A stretch of 26,539 nt of DNA from Clostridiaceae bacterium (lineage in GTDB: Bacteria; Bacillota; Clostridia; Oscillospirales; Acutalibacteraceae): positions 1-26,539 of the forward strand of contig JAEDFL010000028.1 in assembly GCA_016292785.1 (NCBI GenBank). The letters are read 5' to 3'. Both the position numbers and the translations under genes were made by a program. The notes beneath the pieces are model-generated. The model had not been told where the DNA came from, made no database searches, and saw only the letters and a program-made list of their open reading frames with translations. Positions 24,269-26,539 of this stretch are shown here, piece after piece (the stretch's first letter is position 1; each line of letters starts with the position of its first letter).

Positions 24269-25129
24269 TTATTTACCGTAGTTTTCAAGTTTCATTGCAA
24301 GACTTTCAAGATCGTCCTTGTCAAAAAATTCAATTTCAAGCACGCCTGCGTCTTTCTTTGACTCTTTTATTTTAACCTTTCTTCCAAGGTTTTCTACAAG
24401 AGCAAGCTCCACTTCGCTGAAAAATTTATCTCTTTTTTGCTGTTTTGGAACTTTGGGTGTTTTTTGTGAATTTTTAACGAGAGTTTCAACCTCACGGACG
24501 GAAAGATCTTCTTTTACAATTCTTTTTGCCGTCTGAATAATAAGCTCCTGATTTTCAAAGCCGAGCAAGGCTCTTGCATGACCGGGAGAAATAAGATTGT
24601 TTTTAACCATTTCCTGAACCTCGTCCGGCAGACGAAGCAAACGGATTGCATTCGCAACGGCAGGACGTGATTTACCAACCTTTTCAGCCGCCTGTTCCTG
24701 AGTTATGTTAAGCTCGTCCATCATATAGCGATAACCGAGAGCTTCTTCAAGAGGATTGAGATCCTCACGCTGGAGGTTTTCAATCATTGCGATTTCAATT
24801 ACTTCCTCATCGGTCAGTTCTTTGATAACGACAGGCACTTCGGTCAGACCTGCAATTCTTGCGGCTCTCCAACGTCTTTCGCCGGCAACAAGCTGATATC
24901 CGCCGTTTGTCAGCGGACGAACGACAAGAGGCTGAAGAACTCCGTGCTGTTCAATGCTTTCCGCAAGCTCAGAAAGGGATTTTTCGTCAAAATCCTTTCT
25001 CGGCTGGTCACGGTTAGGCTCGATTTCCATAATTCTGAGCTTGTTGACGGACGGGTTAAGCTCGTCAACGGAATTGTCGGCAAAGAGGGAGTCAAGTCCC
25101 CTGCCGAGACCGCCTAATTTTTTCGCCAT
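24269..25129 (-). CDS. parB: Chromosome partitioning protein ParB (Spo0J)
   Basis: ParB loads at parS as a CTP-dependent clamp and spreads to organise the origin region for segregation. In 286 residues it has the N-terminal ParA-stimulating peptide KKLGGLGRGLDSLF (residues 3-16), the CTP-binding motifs GERRWRA (83-89) and ENLQRED (117-123), the helix-turn-helix ITQEQAAEKVGKSRPAVANAI (split about 142-162) and a C-terminal dimerisation segment. It starts one base after the parA stop, with the GGGGGT site inside parA. A perfect parS lies 0.9 kb away. Confidence 0.96.
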   Translation of the reverse strand: MAKKLGGLGRGLDSLFADNSVDELNPSVNKLRIMEIEPNRDQPRKDFDEKSLSELAESIEQHGVLQPLVVRPLTNGGYQLVAGERRWRAARIAGLTEVPVVIKELTDEEVIEIAMIENLQREDLNPLEEALGYRYMMDELNITQEQAAEKVGKSRPAVANAIRLLRLPDEVQEMVKNNLISPGHARALLGFENQELIIQTAKRIVKEDLSVREVETLVKNSQKTPKVPKQQKRDKFFSEVELALVENLGRKVKIKESKKDAGVLEIEFFDKDDLESLAMKLENYGK

Positions 25130-25130
25130 A

Positions 25131-25907
25131 TCAGATTACCCCCTTACCGTTCAGTTTAAGAAATTCATCGGCAAGAGCGTCATATGCCGCCGCACCCTTT
25201 GAATTTTTGTCGTAATAATGTATTGGCAGTCCGTAGCTCGGAGCTTCGGAGAGCTTGACATTTCTCGGAATTGCCGTGGCATACACCTTTTTCGGGAAAA
25301 ATCTTTTCAGCTCGCCGACCACCTGCTGAGTCAAGTTCAGTCTGCCGTCGTACATAGTCAGCAAAACGCCCTCCATCTCAATGTGAGGATTATAAAGCCT
25401 TTTGACCTGACGGATTGTTGACATAAGCTGCGAAAGTCCCTCTAAAGCATAGTATTCACACTGAATGGGAACCAAAACCGTATCGGCGGCGCACAAAGCG
25501 TTGAGAGTTATAAGTCCCAGCGACGGCGGACAGTCAAGAAAGATGAAATCAAAATCCGCCTTGATCGGAGCAACCGCATTTTTTATCTTGCTTTCACGGT
25601 GCTTCATATCAACAAGCTCAAGCTCTGCGCCTGCCAGATTCATATTTGAGGGCAACACCCAGAGATTTTCAAACTCCGTCTTGCGTATCGCCTTTTCAAT
25701 CGGTAAAGCGTTGACGATCACATCGTATGATGAGGTTTCAAGCTCTCTTTTGTTCACTCCGAGACCGCTCGTTGCGTTTCCCTGAGGATCTATATCCATC
25801 AAAAGGACTTTCTGCCCCTTTAATGCTACGGATGCGGCAAGATTAACCGTTGAGGTGGTTTTTCCGACACCGCCCTTTTGGTTTACAACCGCTATTATTT
25901 TTGCCAT
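25131..25907 (-). CDS. parA: Chromosome partitioning ATPase ParA (Soj)
   Basis: This 258-residue deviant Walker ATPase binds the nucleoid as an ATP dimer and is released by ParB; in Bacillus Soj it also modulates DnaA. Seen are the deviant Walker A KGGVGKTTS (11-19), the FLDCPPSLGLITLNAL block (about 120-135) and PIQCEYYALEGL (about 149-160). The start is ATG 25907, because AAGGAAGTGA precedes it; the frame opens a few codons earlier. The presence of Soj and ParB together supports an origin-proximal location. Confidence 0.96.
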   Translation of the reverse strand: MAKIIAVVNQKGGVGKTTSTVNLAASVALKGQKVLLMDIDPQGNATSGLGVNKRELETSSYDVIVNALPIEKAIRKTEFENLWVLPSNMNLAGAELELVDMKHRESKIKNAVAPIKADFDFIFLDCPPSLGLITLNALCAADTVLVPIQCEYYALEGLSQLMSTIRQVKRLYNPHIEMEGVLLTMYDGRLNLTQQVVGELKRFFPKKVYATAIPRNVKLSEAPSYGLPIHYYDKNSKGAAAYDALADEFLKLNGKGVI

Positions 25908-25941
25908 ATATTCACTTCCTTGCATTTTCTCCGTAAATCAA

Positions 25942-25970
25942 ATTATATCACAACTGTATATAAAAGAAAA
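25942..25970 (-). promoter_or_regulatory. Promoter of parAB-serS
   Basis: An extended -10, TGATATAAT, with TATAAT at 25947-25942; the -35 (TTTTCT, around 25965-25970) is poor. parS lies about 40-60 bases upstream, so ParB spreading could affect expression. Confidence 0.5.
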
Positions 25971-26006
25971 GTGATAAATTCAAAAATTTCTGATGTTTTA
26001 CAAATA

Positions 26007-26022
26007 TGTTTCACGTGAAACA
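26007..26022. other. parS centromere site
   Basis: TGTTTCACGTGAAACA is a perfect 16-base palindrome identical to the Bacillus subtilis parS consensus. It sits between noc and parA. ParB (24269-25129) is the expected ligand. It is the only full parS noticed in the window. Confidence 0.97.
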
Positions 26023-26026
26023 AAAC

Positions 26027-26047
26027 AAGACGGGTTTCCCCGCCCTA
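26027..26047 (-). terminator. Terminator overlapping the noc stop codon
   Basis: On the minus strand AGGGCGGG (from 26046) pairs with CCCGTCTT across a GAAA loop, with two G-U pairs. The stem includes part of the noc TAG stop codon, and the T-rich tail is short and runs into parS. Confidence 0.55.
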
Positions 26048-26539
26048 TTTTTCAGCTTCAACGTTCGGTTTATTGATTTTTACAATATATTCTATGTAAT
26101 TATCGGTCTCATTCTTGGTTGCGGAGGCGTTAATTCCGCTTTTTCTCATTGTGCTGACAGCGTGGTTTAATGTATTGATAAAAATGCGTACATCCTTAAA
26201 AACCATAACCGTTTTGCCTTTTTTCTCCTTTTCGGGTGACTTGACGAGCATATCTGTAATAAGCTGTTCTGCGGCATTGACGGTCAGCCCCTGCTCGACA
26301 ATCGTGTCAAGCGCCTGCTCCATCATTGCAACGCTCGGCAATCTGAGTAATGCCCTTGCGTGACGCTCGGTAAGTCCGTAAAGCATTATGCTGTATCTGA
26401 TTTCATCGGGCAGACGAAGTATACGTAGTTTATTAGACAGAGCGGACTGAGATTTGCCGAGCTTTCGTGCAACCTCCTCCTGGCTGAAGCCGAAACCCTT
26501 GATAAGCCGTTCTATCGCCATTGCCTCCTCAAAAAAGTG
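26045..26539 (-). CDS. noc: Nucleoid occlusion protein Noc (ParB paralogue), 5' end missing
   Basis: The 164 visible residues are the C-terminal part of a ParB-family protein. The frame is open through the right window edge (HFFEEAMAIERLI is read at the edge), so the CTP-binding N-terminal domain lies outside. The helix-turn-helix FSQEEVARKLGKSQSALSNK and the RLPDEIRYSIMLYGLTERHARALLRL segment are clear. It is a second ParB-like protein beside a true parAB, and in Firmicutes the gene in this position upstream of soj is noc, which links membrane-bound nucleoid DNA to division-site control. A further ParB paralogue is possible. In relatives, rsmG and mnmG lie next to it. Confidence 0.85.
   Translation of the reverse strand, partial: HFFEEAMAIERLIKGFGFSQEEVARKLGKSQSALSNKLRILRLPDEIRYSIMLYGLTERHARALLRLPSVAMMEQALDTIVEQGLTVNAAEQLITDMLVKSPEKEKKGKTVMVFKDVRIFINTLNHAVSTMRKSGINASATKNETDNYIEYIVKINKPNVEAEK

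Noticed and set aside
24250..24288. Longer seryl-tRNA synthetase start at 24288
   Set aside because: It would overlap parB and adds residues not found in the family; the ATG at 24249 has a GGAG site.

Overview
The window looks like a piece of a Clostridia chromosome, probably from an Oscillospiraceae/Ruminococcus-like gut or rumen anaerobe. The evidence is strong AGGAGG-type ribosome binding sites, a short SRP RNA without an Alu domain, a RemB (DUF370) gene after recF, a soj/spo0J/noc-type partition locus with a perfect 16-bp parS, and ferredoxin-dependent oxoacid metabolism. The species assignment is inference.

Layout. (1) 1-820: an accessory patch on the minus strand. It holds an intact tRNA-Leu(CAG) with its own promoter and terminator, a roughly 20-nt-periodic mirrored array of short inverted repeats, a four-helix-bundle (S23/Avd-like) gene, and a second broken copy of the tRNA-Leu 3' end followed by another terminator. 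(2) 946-3106: rsmE-rsmF, two rRNA methyltransferases, followed by the decayed 5' end of an azlC transporter gene. (3) 3249-10377: an arylacetate/aromatic 2-oxoacid operon: acyl-CoA synthetase, iorA, iorB, phenylacetate-CoA ligase (paaK), a tandem ACT protein and a class I aminotransferase. (4) 10380-11093: a VTT/DedA-type membrane protein. (5) 11110-14851: SRP RNA, dnaX, an AT-rich family 2 glycosyltransferase, ybaB and recR. (6) 14852-15095: a G-poor, AT-rich spacer with TTTTCCACA boxes, TTCAACA repeats, a C-rich cluster, a (CTA)n DnaA-trio-like run and an AT-rich tract, so it looks like oriC, but no dnaA lies beside it. (7) 15096-18693: dnaN, an S4-domain gene, recF, remB and a patatin-like phospholipase. 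(8) 18732-26539, all minus strand: a large glycoside-hydrolase-like gene, class II aldolase, serS, parB, parA, parS and a noc gene cut by the window edge.

How the parts fit. Two AMP-forming CoA ligases, IorAB and an aminotransferase can interconvert arylacetates, arylacetyl-CoA, arylpyruvates and aromatic amino acids. ATP-consuming ligases favour the assimilatory direction (arylacetate to amino acid by reductive carboxylation), which is known physiology in rumen cellulolytic cocci. The dnaN/recF block, the oriC-like spacer and parS/parAB/noc place the window close to the replication origin. However, most genes on both sides point toward the putative origin, so either the origin has moved, the region has been inverted, or the spacer is a relic of a former dnaA-dnaN junction.
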